A model generated the notes under the pieces. The model was not told the DNA's origin and ran no database searches. It worked only from the letters and a program-made list of their open reading frames with translations. From NCBI RefSeq assembly GCF_000802365.1, contig NZ_JSZE01000049.1, positions 1 through 49,590 on the forward strand: a DNA stretch of 49,590 nt, given 5' to 3'. Positions within the stretch are counted from its first letter, which is position 1, and every line of letters begins with the position of its first letter. This stretch comes from Xanthomonas cannabis pv. cannabis (GTDB taxonomy: Bacteria > Pseudomonadota > Gammaproteobacteria > Xanthomonadales > Xanthomonadaceae). This document shows positions 10,149 through 18,853 of this stretch, piece after piece. The position numbers and the translations under genes are program-made.

Positions 10149-11576
10149 ATGCGCACCCTCATTGCTCCTGCTCCGCCTTCGCTCACGCAGCGATGCACCC
10201 GCCTGTTTCTGACGGCACTGGTTCTGCTGCTGACCAGTGCCAACGTGCAGGCCGATGTGATCCTGCACGCCTTCAACTGGCCATATGCCACCGTCGAAGC
10301 ACGCGCCAAGCAGATCGCCGATGCAGGCTATCGCAAGGTGCTGGTGGCCCCTGCCTACCGTTCGCAAGGCAGTGCCTGGTGGGCGCGCTACCAGCCGCAG
10401 GATCTGCGCGTGATCGACGGGCCGCTCGGCGACACCGCGGCGTTTTCGCGCATGGTGCAGGCATTGGCCAACAACGGTGTGCAAACCTATGCCGACGTGG
10501 TGCTCAACCACATGGCCAACGAAGCGGCCACGCGTCCGGATCTGAACTACCCCGGCAGCGCGGTGTTGTCGCAGTACGCCGCCAATCCCGGCCGCTACGA
10601 TTCGCTGCGCCTGTTCGGCACCTTGCAGTCCAATTTCCTGAGCGCCAGCGACTTCGGCCCGGCGCAATGCATCAGCAATTACAACGATGCCTACCAGGTG
10701 CGCAATTACCGCATCTGCGGCGGCGGCAGCGATCCGGGTCTGCCGGACCTGGTCGGCAATGATTGGGTGGTGCAGCAGCAGCGTGCCTATTTGCAGGCAC
10801 TCAAGGGCCTGGGGGTGAGCGGCTTCCGCGTGGATGCAGCCAAGCACATGACCTTCGATCATCTCAACCGCGTGTTCGATGCAGGCATTCGCTCGGGCGT
10901 GTACGTGTTTGGCGAGGTCATCACCGGCGGCGGCAGCGGCAACGGCGATTACGACCAGTTCCTGGCGCCGTATCTGCAATCCACACCGCATGCGGCCTAC
11001 GACTTCCCGTTGTTCAATGCGGTGCGCAATGCCTTCGCGGTCGGTGCGAGCATGCAGCAGCTGGTGGACCCCGCCACGTCGGGGCAGGCGTTGCCGGGCA
11101 ACCGTGCGGTCACCTTCGCCATCACCCACGATATCCCCAACAACGCCGGCTTCCGCTACGCCATTCTCGACCCGGTGGACGAAACCCTGGCCTATGCCTA
11201 TCTGATCGGACGCAATGGCGGCATGCCGATGGTGTACACCGACAACAACGAAAGTGGCGACAACCGCTGGGTCAACGCGTATCAGCGCGATGACCTGCGT
11301 CGCATGATCGGCTTTCACAACGGCGTACAGGGCACCGACATGCAGGTGCTGTCGTCCAGCGCCTGCCACATCCTGTTCCGCCGCGGCAGCCTCGGCATCG
11401 TGGGCATCAACAAGTGCGGCAACCCGGTCAACACCACGGTCGGCATGAACAACAGCGTGCTGTACTGGAATGCCGACTACGTGGATGCCCTGGGTTCGGG
11501 CAGCGTGGTGCGTATCTCCAGCGGCTCCTACACGTTCACGCTGCCGGCGCGGGGCGCGCGGATGTGGCGCCGCTGA
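10149..11576 (+). CDS. amyA: Secreted alpha-amylase, glycoside hydrolase family 13
   Basis: Endo-acting hydrolase of alpha-1,4-glucans, probably degrading starch outside the cell. The 475-residue precursor has a signal peptide (hydrophobic LFLTALVLLLTSANVQA, likely cleavage after A35). The four GH13 regions are visible: DVVLNH at 116-121, GFRVDAAKH with nucleophile D229, FGEV with acid/base E256, and ITHD with H327/D328. The C-terminal part (from about 390) forms the beta-sandwich domain C, ending in SYTFTLPARGARMWRR. The ATG at 10149 was chosen because it directly precedes the signal peptide; upstream in-frame sequence has no such character. Secretion, probably via the type II system as for other Xanthomonas amylases, is inferred. 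Confidence 0.95.
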   Translation: MRTLIAPAPPSLTQRCTRLFLTALVLLLTSANVQADVILHAFNWPYATVEARAKQIADAGYRKVLVAPAYRSQGSAWWARYQPQDLRVIDGPLGDTAAFSRMVQALANNGVQTYADVVLNHMANEAATRPDLNYPGSAVLSQYAANPGRYDSLRLFGTLQSNFLSASDFGPAQCISNYNDAYQVRNYRICGGGSDPGLPDLVGNDWVVQQQRAYLQALKGLGVSGFRVDAAKHMTFDHLNRVFDAGIRSGVYVFGEVITGGGSGNGDYDQFLAPYLQSTPHAAYDFPLFNAVRNAFAVGASMQQLVDPATSGQALPGNRAVTFAITHDIPNNAGFRYAILDPVDETLAYAYLIGRNGGMPMVYTDNNESGDNRWVNAYQRDDLRRMIGFHNGVQGTDMQVLSSSACHILFRRGSLGIVGINKCGNPVNTTVGMNNSVLYWNADYVDALGSGSVVRISSGSYTFTLPARGARMWRR

Positions 11577-11996
11577 GCCAAGCCGCAGACCGCGCACAGC
11601 GCCCGCTCCCACAACGCGCCCAGGTTATGTAAAGCAGACCTGGAAATCGTTGCGTGCATCAGGCCGTTGCAAGCAAACACCGCCTCCGCCGCCTTGCGCG
11701 CGCGGAGGCGTTTTGCATTCTGCAGCCTACGCTTGCTCCGCTCGGTCATGCGATGAGCGGTCTGGTCAGACATGCGCCAGGTCACGATCGCTACGAACTT
11801 CGCTGCAACATGAATTGATCGAAAAGACCAGGTCTTCGGACGCAACAAAACCCGCTGCCGGGTGGACCTACCTCGCAGCCCGATGCATGCCGATTCATCT
11901 GCCCACCCGGCGTGCAGACGGCCGACCGCGACGCGAGCGCGCCACCGTGGCAACGCACGCGATCTCGCACCCGAGGAGCAGAACCGGAGCAAGCCG
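11577..11996. other. 420-nt intergenic region with amylase terminator
   Basis: Apart from the terminator at 11681-11714 I see no gene. The promoter of the following histidine phosphatase gene should lie in the last 250 nt. Confidence 0.5.
11681..11714 (+). terminator. Probable rho-independent terminator of the amylase gene
   Basis: A perfect 9-bp stem CGCCTCCGC / GCGGAGGCG with a 12-nt loop, followed by TTTTGC, about 105 nt after the stop codon. The T-run is short. Confidence 0.7.
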
Positions 11997-13655
11997 ATGC
12001 CTTTGTACTTCGTGCGTCACGGCGAGTCGCTCGCCAACGAACAGAACTATTTTGCCGGCGCGCAGAACTCGCCATTGACCCCGCTGGGGCGTCGCCAGGC
12101 GCGGCAGGCGGCCGAGGAGGTCAGGCGCCGTGGACTGCAGTTCGACCAGGTCCACGTCTCGACGCTGGAGCGCGCGCAGGCGACCGCGGCGATCATTCTC
12201 GACGGTGTGCCCGGGACGCCGCGGGTCATCTCCAGCGCGGCATTGGTGGAACGCGATTTCGGCATCTTCGCCGGCAAGAACAAGACCCTGATCAAGAAGT
12301 CGATCGGCCACCGGCTCTACGACGCCTGCTTCCATGACGCCCAAGGCGCGCCACCCGACGGCGAGCACTGGATGGACATGTACGCGCGTTGCAAGCAGTA
12401 CTACGACACCGTGCTGGCGCCGCTGGACCGCCAGGGCAAGCAGGTGCTGGTGGTGGCGCACAAATACATCGTCGAGGTGTTCGCCCTGATCGCCTCCGGC
12501 CTACCGCCTGCCGACTACATCGACTTCCGGCTTCCCAACTCGCGGCCGCTGTCGTGGGACGAACTCAAACACATGACCGCGCGCAGCTCCTCGCGCTTGA
12601 ACTACCTGGGCGAGCAAACCGAAATCCATTTACTGCAGTGGATGCTGATTGCCGCAGTGGCCGGCTTTGCGCTGTCGTGCCTGGGCGTGTCACTCCCGCA
12701 TGGCATCAGCTCCGCCGCCATTGTGGCGCTGCTGGCCGCCAATGCGTTTTTTCTGTCGGTGCGTATCGAACCTGACGCGATGCGACTGACCCGCGGCCCG
12801 GAGAACGTCGCGCTCAGCGTCATCAGTGTGGGGCGCGCACTGATTGCGATGGTGCTGCTTACCCAGTTCGACAACGCGTGGATGCACGTCCTGGGCTTGT
12901 TGCTGATCGTGCCACCGGCACTTTCGGTGCCGACCTTTTCGCTGGCGCGCGGCGGCGACTATTTCTTTGCCGCGCGCTATACCCTGGTGCTGTCGATGCT
13001 GTTGCCGGTGGTGCTGTTGCTGCTGTTCCTGGATCACCGCGAGGTCCTGGGCAATGCGCATGCACTGGCGCGGTATTTCGTGGTGCTGCTACTTGCGCTG
13101 GCCTTGCCCTGCCTGCTGGCACAGGGCTGGCGGCGTGCGCGTCCGATCGCTGCGGGCAAGCTGGCAACCAACTGGGGCTGGGTCGGCTCACTGACGATGG
13201 TGCCGATGGCCTTGCTGGTCGCGCTACGCGCCGGTGGCCCCGCGTTGGCGGATGCATTGGAGCATGGCGGCTGGCGGTCCTGGGGCGCACTGCTGTTGCC
13301 GTTTGCGCTGCTGCTGACATGCCGGCTGGGCAGCGCGGCGTCCCTGTACCTGCATCAGCGCGTCACCGGCAAGCGCATCGGCGCGGCGATCCGCTCCGAT
13401 ATCCATCTGCTGCAGACATCGCCCAACATCTTTCTGTGGCTAAGCCTATTGCTGCCAGGCACCTTCGCGCATGCGCCCACGCTGGTGGCCGGCACGCTGC
13501 TGAGCTTCTTCGCCTTTGCGCTCCTGGATGAAACCTGGGTCGTGCGGCGCTTCCGTGCACAGATCAAGCCGGCGTTGCAGCAGCACCCTGCGCGCGCCAC
13601 GACGGCGGCTTCGCTGCCCGGCACGCCAGGCGACGTCGCACTGGACGGCCGATGA
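11997..13655 (+). CDS. Histidine phosphatase (phosphoglycerate mutase-like) domain fused to multi-pass membrane domain
   Basis: A 552-residue two-part protein. Residues 1 to about 200 are a histidine phosphatase domain: FVRHGES with phospho-acceptor H8, the arginine segment VSTLERAQATA at about 54-64, the acid-donor segment VERDFGIFAG at about 84-93, and the second catalytic His in VVAHK (H155). From about residue 212 to 525 the chain is strongly hydrophobic, with roughly ten predicted transmembrane segments (for example LIAAVAGFALSCLGVSL, LLPVVLLLLFLD, YFVVLLLALALPCLL). The phosphatase domain has no signal peptide, so it probably faces the cytosol. The substrate is unknown. The membrane half weakly recalls a transporter or exporter but I cannot place it. 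The ATG at 11997 directly precedes the phosphatase motif and has GGAG upstream. Confidence 0.85.
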   Translation: MPLYFVRHGESLANEQNYFAGAQNSPLTPLGRRQARQAAEEVRRRGLQFDQVHVSTLERAQATAAIILDGVPGTPRVISSAALVERDFGIFAGKNKTLIKKSIGHRLYDACFHDAQGAPPDGEHWMDMYARCKQYYDTVLAPLDRQGKQVLVVAHKYIVEVFALIASGLPPADYIDFRLPNSRPLSWDELKHMTARSSSRLNYLGEQTEIHLLQWMLIAAVAGFALSCLGVSLPHGISSAAIVALLAANAFFLSVRIEPDAMRLTRGPENVALSVISVGRALIAMVLLTQFDNAWMHVLGLLLIVPPALSVPTFSLARGGDYFFAARYTLVLSMLLPVVLLLLFLDHREVLGNAHALARYFVVLLLALALPCLLAQGWRRARPIAAGKLATNWGWVGSLTMVPMALLVALRAGGPALADALEHGGWRSWGALLLPFALLLTCRLGSAASLYLHQRVTGKRIGAAIRSDIHLLQTSPNIFLWLSLLLPGTFAHAPTLVAGTLLSFFAFALLDETWVVRRFRAQIKPALQQHPARATTAASLPGTPGDVALDGR

Positions 13656-13766
13656 CACGGCCCGCCTCAGGCGCGGCGATCACTGCGCCCGGGGCGGTCA
13701 TCACGATGAGCGCCATGTTCAATGAAGACAGCCATCGGCATCGTTGCGGATCGCTGCGGCCTGAAG

Positions 13767-14702
13767 TTACCAGGCGAACGGCGCGGTGACCTTGCGTGCA
13801 CCGAGCAGGAACGCGTCGGCCACATGCACGAACGGTGCGACATCCACGTCCGAGTCGCCCGCGCGCACCAGCTGCACAAAACGCCGGTACAGCCCATCGT
13901 ATTCACTGGATGCCGGCACTGCCTGCGGCTGCCCGTCGATGCTCAGCTTGGCGCCGCCTTCGCTGAGCATGAGCAGCCCCTGCGTGGTTTCCACCTCGAT
14001 GTCCCAGCGCTGATGACCGGTCTGCAGGAAATCGAATTCCGCCGTCACCGGCACGCCGGAGGTATCGACGAAGGCGAGCCGGGCAGACAGCGGTGCCTGG
14101 CGGTTTTCCGGCGTCTGCAGTTCGGCCTCGCGCAGGGCGAAGGGGCGCGGCAGCAGATGCGTGACGATGGACAAGGCGTTGATGCCGGGATCGAACACGC
14201 CCATGCCGCCGGGTTCAAGAATCCAGTCCTGCCCAGGGTGCCAGTGGCGGATGTCTTCCTTCCAGGTGATGTGCGTCCGCACGATCTGCTTGTCGGCCAG
14301 CCACGCACGCGCAGGCTCCACGCCGGCCGCGTAGCGCGAATGCCAGCTGGTGAACAGGCTGCGCTGCGCATGCTGCGCCACAGTGCGCAGATCGTTGATC
14401 TCGGCGAGCGTGGCCGCCGGCGGCTTTTCCAGGAAGACATGCCGGCCAGCCGCCAACGCCGCTTGCGCCAACGCATGTCGCCCGACCGGCGGCGTGCACA
14501 ACGCGACCGCTTCCAGCTCCGGATGCGCGGCAAACGCCTCATCCAGGGTTTGATACGCCGGTACGCCGTCGACCGTGCCATGCCGGCTTACCGTGGCCAC
14601 CAACTGCACATCGGGGCGCGCGGCAATGGTCGGCACGTGTTGATCACGGGCGATCTTGCCGATCCCCACCAGGGCAATGCGCAATGCGTCTGGATGCTTC
14701 AT
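13767..14702 (-). CDS. Gfo/Idh/MocA family oxidoreductase, D-galactose 1-dehydrogenase-like
   Basis: NAD(P)-dependent sugar dehydrogenase of 311 residues. It begins with a Rossmann fold (RIALVGIGKIARDQHVP, about 8-24) and has the family's catalytic-lysine motif EKPP (92-95, K93). A segment around KEDIRHWHPGQDWI and EPGGMGVFDPGINALSI follows, which resembles bacterial D-galactose 1-dehydrogenases that oxidise galactose to galactonolactone. I favour that activity, but related aldose oxidoreductases share these motifs. The ATG at 14702 starts the Rossmann fold and has GAAGG upstream; a further in-frame ATG at 14822 would add 40 residues without similarity. It stands alone, convergent with the histidine phosphatase fusion gene. 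Confidence 0.85.
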   Translation of the reverse strand: MKHPDALRIALVGIGKIARDQHVPTIAARPDVQLVATVSRHGTVDGVPAYQTLDEAFAAHPELEAVALCTPPVGRHALAQAALAAGRHVFLEKPPAATLAEINDLRTVAQHAQRSLFTSWHSRYAAGVEPARAWLADKQIVRTHITWKEDIRHWHPGQDWILEPGGMGVFDPGINALSIVTHLLPRPFALREAELQTPENRQAPLSARLAFVDTSGVPVTAEFDFLQTGHQRWDIEVETTQGLLMLSEGGAKLSIDGQPQAVPASSEYDGLYRRFVQLVRAGDSDVDVAPFVHVADAFLLGARKVTAPFAW

Positions 14703-15030
14703 CGAAACCTTCGTGCTGATAAGGAGAGCGGCGACACGATCGACTGATCGCGCACCATGGGCAGCGCAGCGGTAGGCCGCGTCCGCCAGCGCGATGCAGT
14801 GTACGGTCAGCGCGCAGCCCACCGCGAGACATCGCTCCTGCTTGTTTTGCTATACCTGCCCACGTCCGGCGATGGCGGCGTGCTTGCCATCCGGCGATGG
14901 CGACCTGCAAGCGCCGGCATTCCCGCGCCAGCCAGCGCCAGGGCTCGGTCCCGCGATTGACCTCACCGTCGAAGCAGCCCAGCATCGCCGCCGGCACGCC
15001 GATGTGCCGTCGTCACGGAAGGCCGCTTCG
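14703..15030. other. 328-nt divergent intergenic region
   Basis: Separates the divergent oxidoreductase and VOC genes and should hold both promoters. I see no clear hexamer pair, palindrome or gene. Confidence 0.45.
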
Positions 15031-15429
15031 ATGTTGCATCATGTTTCGCTGGGCGTTCGCGCAATCGAGGCATCTGTCGTGTTTTACGACGCCGTTCTGG
15101 GGGCGCTGGGCCACGTGCGGGTGTGGTCCGATCTGGAGCCGGGCACGCTCGACCAGGCCGTGGGCTACGGCAGACCCGGTGGCGAAGACAGCCTGGCATT
15201 GAAACAACGCCCGGCCACGCACTGCGCGCCGGGGGACGGCTTCCACCTGGCCTTTGCCGCGATCGATGCAGCAGCGGTGGATGCCTTTCACCGGGCAGCG
15301 CTGCAACACGGCGGCCGTTGCAACGGTGCACCCGGTCTGCGGCCGGATTACGGCAGCAGCTACTACGCCGCCTTTGTCATCGACCCCGACGGCCACCATC
15401 TGGAAGCGGTGCGAGCAGGCACGCGATAA
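15031..15429 (+). CDS. VOC (glyoxalase/bleomycin resistance/dioxygenase) family protein
   Basis: A 132-residue single-domain metalloenzyme candidate. The two beta-alpha-beta-beta-beta modules are evident: LHHVSLGVRAIEASVVFYDA at the start, HLAFAAIDAAAVDAFHRAAL in the middle, and YYAAFVIDPDGHHLEAVRAG near the end. Potential metal ligands are H3/H4, the His of HLAF (about 72) and the Glu of HHLEAV (about 127). Members include glutathione-dependent lyases and dioxygenases, so the substrate cannot be assigned. GGAAGG at 15017-15022 lies 8 nt before the ATG at 15031 and fixes this start over an upstream in-frame ATG. Confidence 0.88.
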   Translation: MLHHVSLGVRAIEASVVFYDAVLGALGHVRVWSDLEPGTLDQAVGYGRPGGEDSLALKQRPATHCAPGDGFHLAFAAIDAAAVDAFHRAALQHGGRCNGAPGLRPDYGSSYYAAFVIDPDGHHLEAVRAGTR

Positions 15430-15513
15430 ACCGCCCGGCGCTGCGTCGTTGCATGAGCACCAGCACAGCAGCCTGGCCTACCGTCGCATCGCCAGGCTGC
15501 TGATCGCGTGCGC

Positions 15514-16491
15514 TCACATTTCCAGCACCACCTTGCCCAGGTGGCTGCCCTGCTCCAGATAGCGGTGCGCGGCGGCCGCCTCGCTGAGCGGGAACCGCTT
15601 GTCGATCAGCACGCGGATCTTGCCCTGTTCGATCCAGGGCCACACCACGCGTTCGACCTCTGCTGCGAGCCGCGCCTTTTCATCGGCATTGCGCGGGCGC
15701 AGGGTCGAGCCGGTCAGGATGGCCTGCTTGCGCATCAGCTGCGGGATCGGCACCTCGATGGTGGACCCGGCCTGCGAGGCGATATAGACGATGCGTCCGC
15801 GCGGGTTGAGCGCGTCGAGCGTCTGCGCAAAGACGGCCGCACCCACCATGTCGAGCGCCACATCCACCCCGGCGTGCGCCTTGGCCACGTCGACGAACGA
15901 CTCACGGGTGGAGTCGATGGCGATATCGGCGCCCAGCTCGCGCGCCTGCGCCGCCTTGGCTGCCGAGCGTGCGGTGGCCAGCACGTGCGCACCGGCAGCC
16001 TTGGCCATCTGGATGGCGGTGACGCCGATTCCGGACGTCGCCCCATGCAGCAGCAGCCATTGGCCGGCTGCCAGCTGACCATGTTCGAATAGGTTGGTGT
16101 AGGCGGTGAAGATGGTCTCCGGCAGCGCGGCCGCCTGCACCAGATCCATGCCTGAAGGAATCGGCAGCACATGGCGCGCATCGACCGCGGCGTATTGCGC
16201 GTACCCGCCGCCGCCCAGCAAGGCGCAGACACGGTCGCCGACCTTCCAGCGACCGGCGGGCTCCACGATCTCGCCGGCAACTTCCAGGCCCAGCGTTTCC
16301 GGCGCGCCCGGCGGCGGCGGATAGTGGCCGGCGCGTTGCAGCAGGTCGGGCCGGTTGATGCCGGCGGCATGCACGCGGATCAGCACTTGCCCCGGTGCCG
16401 CACGCGGGCGCGGTTGCTCGGTGGCGTACAGCGCATCGGCGTCGCCCTTGCCATCGCGGATGGCGATGGCGGTCATCGTGGTGTCGCTCAT
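15514..16491 (-). CDS. Zinc-independent NAD(P)H quinone oxidoreductase (MDR superfamily, PIG3-like)
   Basis: A 325-residue medium-chain reductase. It has the quinone-oxidoreductase opening MTAIAIRDGK, the conserved AGINRPDLLQRAGHYPPPPG at about 44-63, GLEVAGEIVE, the cofactor-binding HGATSGIGVTAIQMAKAAG at about 149-167, and the C-terminal GKVVLEM. Zinc-ligand cysteines of alcohol dehydrogenases are absent, as expected for this branch, which reduces quinones with NADPH. The ATG at 16491 (MSDTTMTAI) was chosen over one at 16566 because the family starts here; an ATG at 16476 is also possible. No operon partner overlaps it. Confidence 0.92.
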   Translation of the reverse strand: MSDTTMTAIAIRDGKGDADALYATEQPRPRAAPGQVLIRVHAAGINRPDLLQRAGHYPPPPGAPETLGLEVAGEIVEPAGRWKVGDRVCALLGGGGYAQYAAVDARHVLPIPSGMDLVQAAALPETIFTAYTNLFEHGQLAAGQWLLLHGATSGIGVTAIQMAKAAGAHVLATARSAAKAAQARELGADIAIDSTRESFVDVAKAHAGVDVALDMVGAAVFAQTLDALNPRGRIVYIASQAGSTIEVPIPQLMRKQAILTGSTLRPRNADEKARLAAEVERVVWPWIEQGKIRVLIDKRFPLSEAAAAHRYLEQGSHLGKVVLEM

Positions 16492-16602
16492 GCGGGCGCT
16501 CCGTTGAGGGGCGCCCAGTGTAGGCAGGCAGACGTCAACGTGCGGCGCAGATGCCGCATGTTGCATCGCGCGCCTGCCAGCAGCAGACGCGCGTGGCAGC
16601 GT

Positions 16603-16836
16603 TCATTCCTCGCCGGGGACCACGTCCTGATTGATGTACTGGCGGATCGCCTCGAACACCTTGGAAGTACCGTCGTCCTGGCCCGACGGCAGACGCGCGG
16701 CAAAGTCGCTCAGCAACTTGTTGCCATCCACGCCGGGCTGCTCGGCCAGCGCCAGCGCCAGATCGCCGACGCTACGCGCCAGTGCAACCCAGATGCGGCC
16801 CAACGATTCGGCGATTACGTCCATTTCTTCTTGCAT
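16603..16836 (-). CDS. Small conserved hypothetical protein
   Basis: A 77-residue acidic soluble protein, MQEEMDVIAESLGRIWVALA onward, predicted largely helical (SVGDLALALAEQ, KVFEAIRQYINQDV). I do not recognise the family. Coding is supported by a Shine-Dalgarno GGAG 7 nt before the ATG, codon usage like that of its neighbours, and absence of competing frames. It lies between the quinone oxidoreductase gene (same strand, 111 nt away) and divergent metF. No membrane segment or signal peptide is seen. Confidence 0.65.
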   Translation of the reverse strand: MQEEMDVIAESLGRIWVALARSVGDLALALAEQPGVDGNKLLSDFAARLPSGQDDGTSKVFEAIRQYINQDVVPGEE

Positions 16837-17000
16837 GTTGCGCTCCGGTCAAGTGGCGTGGGGTGCCTGAGCTTACCGCGTGCAACGTAGATCGAGACAA
16901 GCGCGCAGAAGCAGGCTCGGCCCTTCCAGCCGCTGCACCTTTTGGCTGCCTGCACGGCGCGCAGATGCGGTGCCCAGCATCATGCGCCACCAGATATGCA

Positions 17001-17014
17001 TTCATCGCGATGAA
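17001..17014. promoter_or_regulatory. 14-bp perfect palindrome upstream of metF
   Basis: TTCATCGCGATGAA is fully self-complementary and ends 39 nt before the metF start, in the divergent region facing the small hypothetical gene. It is a plausible operator for a methionine-pathway regulator (for example MetR or an ArsR-type SAH sensor), but no regulator gene adjoins it. Confidence 0.45.
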
Positions 17015-17052
17015 GCGATAGTATGCCGGCACGATCCGCAGAAGCCGCCGCG

Positions 17053-17880
17053 ATGACGCATCTCAGTTTCGAGTTCTATCCGCCCAAGACCGACGACCAG
17101 CGCGCGCAGCTGGACCGCACCGCGACCAGGTTGAAAGGCTACGCGCCGGAATATGTCTCGTGCACCTTCGGTGCCGGCGGCTCCACGCTCAGCTACACCT
17201 CCGAGACGGTGCGCCATCTCAAGCAGAAGCACGGATTCGAAGCGGCGCCGCACCTGTCCTGCGTCGGCGGCAGCCGCCAGGAGATCCGCGAACTGCTCAA
17301 GTTGTATCGCGCCATCGGCTGCACCCGCATCGTGGCGCTGCGCGGCGACCTGCCCTCGGGCATGGGCCATCCCGGCGACCTGCGCTACGCCTCGGACCTG
17401 ATCGCCTTCATCCGCGCCGAGCACGGCGATGCCTTCCGGATCGAAGTGGGCGCCTATCCGGAAACCCATCCGCAGGCGGCCGATGCGCTGAGCGATCTGC
17501 GCTATTTCAAGGCCAAGGTGGATGCCGGCGCGGATGCGGCCATCACCCAGTATTTCTACAACGCCGATGCCTACTTCCATTTCCGCGATGCGGTACAGCG
17601 CATGGGCGTGGCGATCCCGATCATTCCCGGCATCATGCCGATCTCCAATTTTTCGCAATTGCGGCGCTTTTCCGAGCAGTGCGGCGCGGAGATTCCGCGC
17701 TGGATCGGCAAGAAGATGCAGTCCTATGGCGACGATGCCGACGCGGTGCGTGCCTTCGGTGCGGAAGTGGTGGCCACGTTGTGCCAGCGCCTGATCGCCG
17801 GCGGCGCGCCGGCGCTGCACTTCTACACGCTCAACCTGGCCAAGCCGACCACCCAGGTGCTGCAGCTGCTCGGTCGCTGA
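17053..17880 (+). CDS. metF: 5,10-methylenetetrahydrofolate reductase
   Basis: FAD enzyme reducing methylene-THF to 5-methyl-THF, the methyl donor for methionine synthase. The 275-residue TIM barrel begins MTHLSFEFYPPKTDDQRAQL, with the conserved catalytic Glu in FEFYPPK. It contains CTFGAGGST (about 37-45), VALRGDLP (about 95-102), AITQYFYNAD (about 163-172) and HFYTLN near the C-terminus, all family signatures. I chose the ATG at 17053 because the barrel's first strand follows directly; an in-frame ATG at 17023 would add 10 residues. It acts with ahcY in the methyl cycle, although here it has its own upstream region. Confidence 0.97.
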   Translation: MTHLSFEFYPPKTDDQRAQLDRTATRLKGYAPEYVSCTFGAGGSTLSYTSETVRHLKQKHGFEAAPHLSCVGGSRQEIRELLKLYRAIGCTRIVALRGDLPSGMGHPGDLRYASDLIAFIRAEHGDAFRIEVGAYPETHPQAADALSDLRYFKAKVDAGADAAITQYFYNADAYFHFRDAVQRMGVAIPIIPGIMPISNFSQLRRFSEQCGAEIPRWIGKKMQSYGDDADAVRAFGAEVVATLCQRLIAGGAPALHFYTLNLAKPTTQVLQLLGR

Positions 17881-18101
17881 TCGCAGCAGCGCACCTGGCC
17901 ACGGGCAACGCGCCGCACGTGCGCTACCTCACCGCCGGCTCGCACTTGCTGCGCACGGCGCAAGTCGGCAACCCGCATACCTGCCACATCGGGGACTGTC
18001 AGCAAGTCCACCACGCAGGCGTGGCCGGCGGCACCAGACCTGGAGGGCCATGAATCCTGGTGTTTGTCGCCAGCTCACACGTGGCCGGCTACGCTGCGTG
18101 G

Positions 18102-18695
18102 ATGCCTCGCATCCCGCCCATGCTGTTGCTGCTGCTTGGCCTGTCTGCCGCTACCGGCGTGCAGGCACAGGAGATCCGTCGCTGCGTCACGCCGGACGGG
18201 CAGACCATGTTCACCGACCGCCGCTGCGAAGATGTCGGCGCTGCGGAGCGCGCGCCGCCGCCCACGCGCACACAGGGCAACACCGGCCTGTATCGCTACG
18301 GCTGCCCGCGCCGGCTGAGCGAGCTGGTGTCATTGCTGCAACTGGCGGTGGACAGCCGCGACGTCAATCGGCTCTCCAGCCTCTACCTGTGGAGCGGCCA
18401 GTCCGACGCCGCTGCCAACCAAGTGCTGAGCCGGCTGGAAGCGATCGTGCAACGCCCATTGCTGGACATCGTGCCGATGTACCCGCAACGCGATCCGCCG
18501 ACCTGGGAAGCCGATGCCGGCACGGCAGCGGCGCCATCCCTGGACGGCAGCGCCATCGACGCCCCACTCCCGGCACCGCCAAGCCGCCCGCGGCCCTGGG
18601 GCCTGCGCCTGGAACAGAACCTCGCCAGCGGCGCGCCGGCAAGCAGCGTGTTGCGGCTGCGCCGGCAGTACAACTGCTTCTGGGTGACGTTTTAG
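18102..18695 (+). CDS. Secreted DUF4124-domain protein
   Basis: A 197-residue exported protein. The signal peptide (MPRIPPMLLLLLGLSAATGV, cleavage probably after VQAQ) is followed by EIRRCVTPDGQTMFTDRRC (about 26-44), the short cysteine-containing beta hairpin of DUF4124. The remainder is helical and proline-rich (PLPAPPSRPRPWGL) with Cys near the end (YNCFW), so disulfides are likely in the periplasm. Function is unknown. The ATG at 18102 was preferred to 18060 because the signal peptide starts there. Confidence 0.75.
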   Translation: MPRIPPMLLLLLGLSAATGVQAQEIRRCVTPDGQTMFTDRRCEDVGAAERAPPPTRTQGNTGLYRYGCPRRLSELVSLLQLAVDSRDVNRLSSLYLWSGQSDAAANQVLSRLEAIVQRPLLDIVPMYPQRDPPTWEADAGTAAAPSLDGSAIDAPLPAPPSRPRPWGLRLEQNLASGAPASSVLRLRRQYNCFWVTF

Positions 18696-18853
18696 CGCAG
18701 CGCCCGGCGTGAGCGGATTGCAGCGGCCAAGTACATGCGACGGCGCATTGCCCGGCAATCGGTGATGGTGACGATGGTGGTGTGGGCTGCGAGGCAGTGA
18801 GCGTATCGGCTCAGAGACCCCGAGCCTCATGCCTCATAGGTGACGCCTGCAGG

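Noticed and set aside
9834-11612. 592-codon open frame antisense to the amylase
   Set aside because: Mirror of a conserved GH13 gene with all catalytic residues; composition typical of antisense frames.
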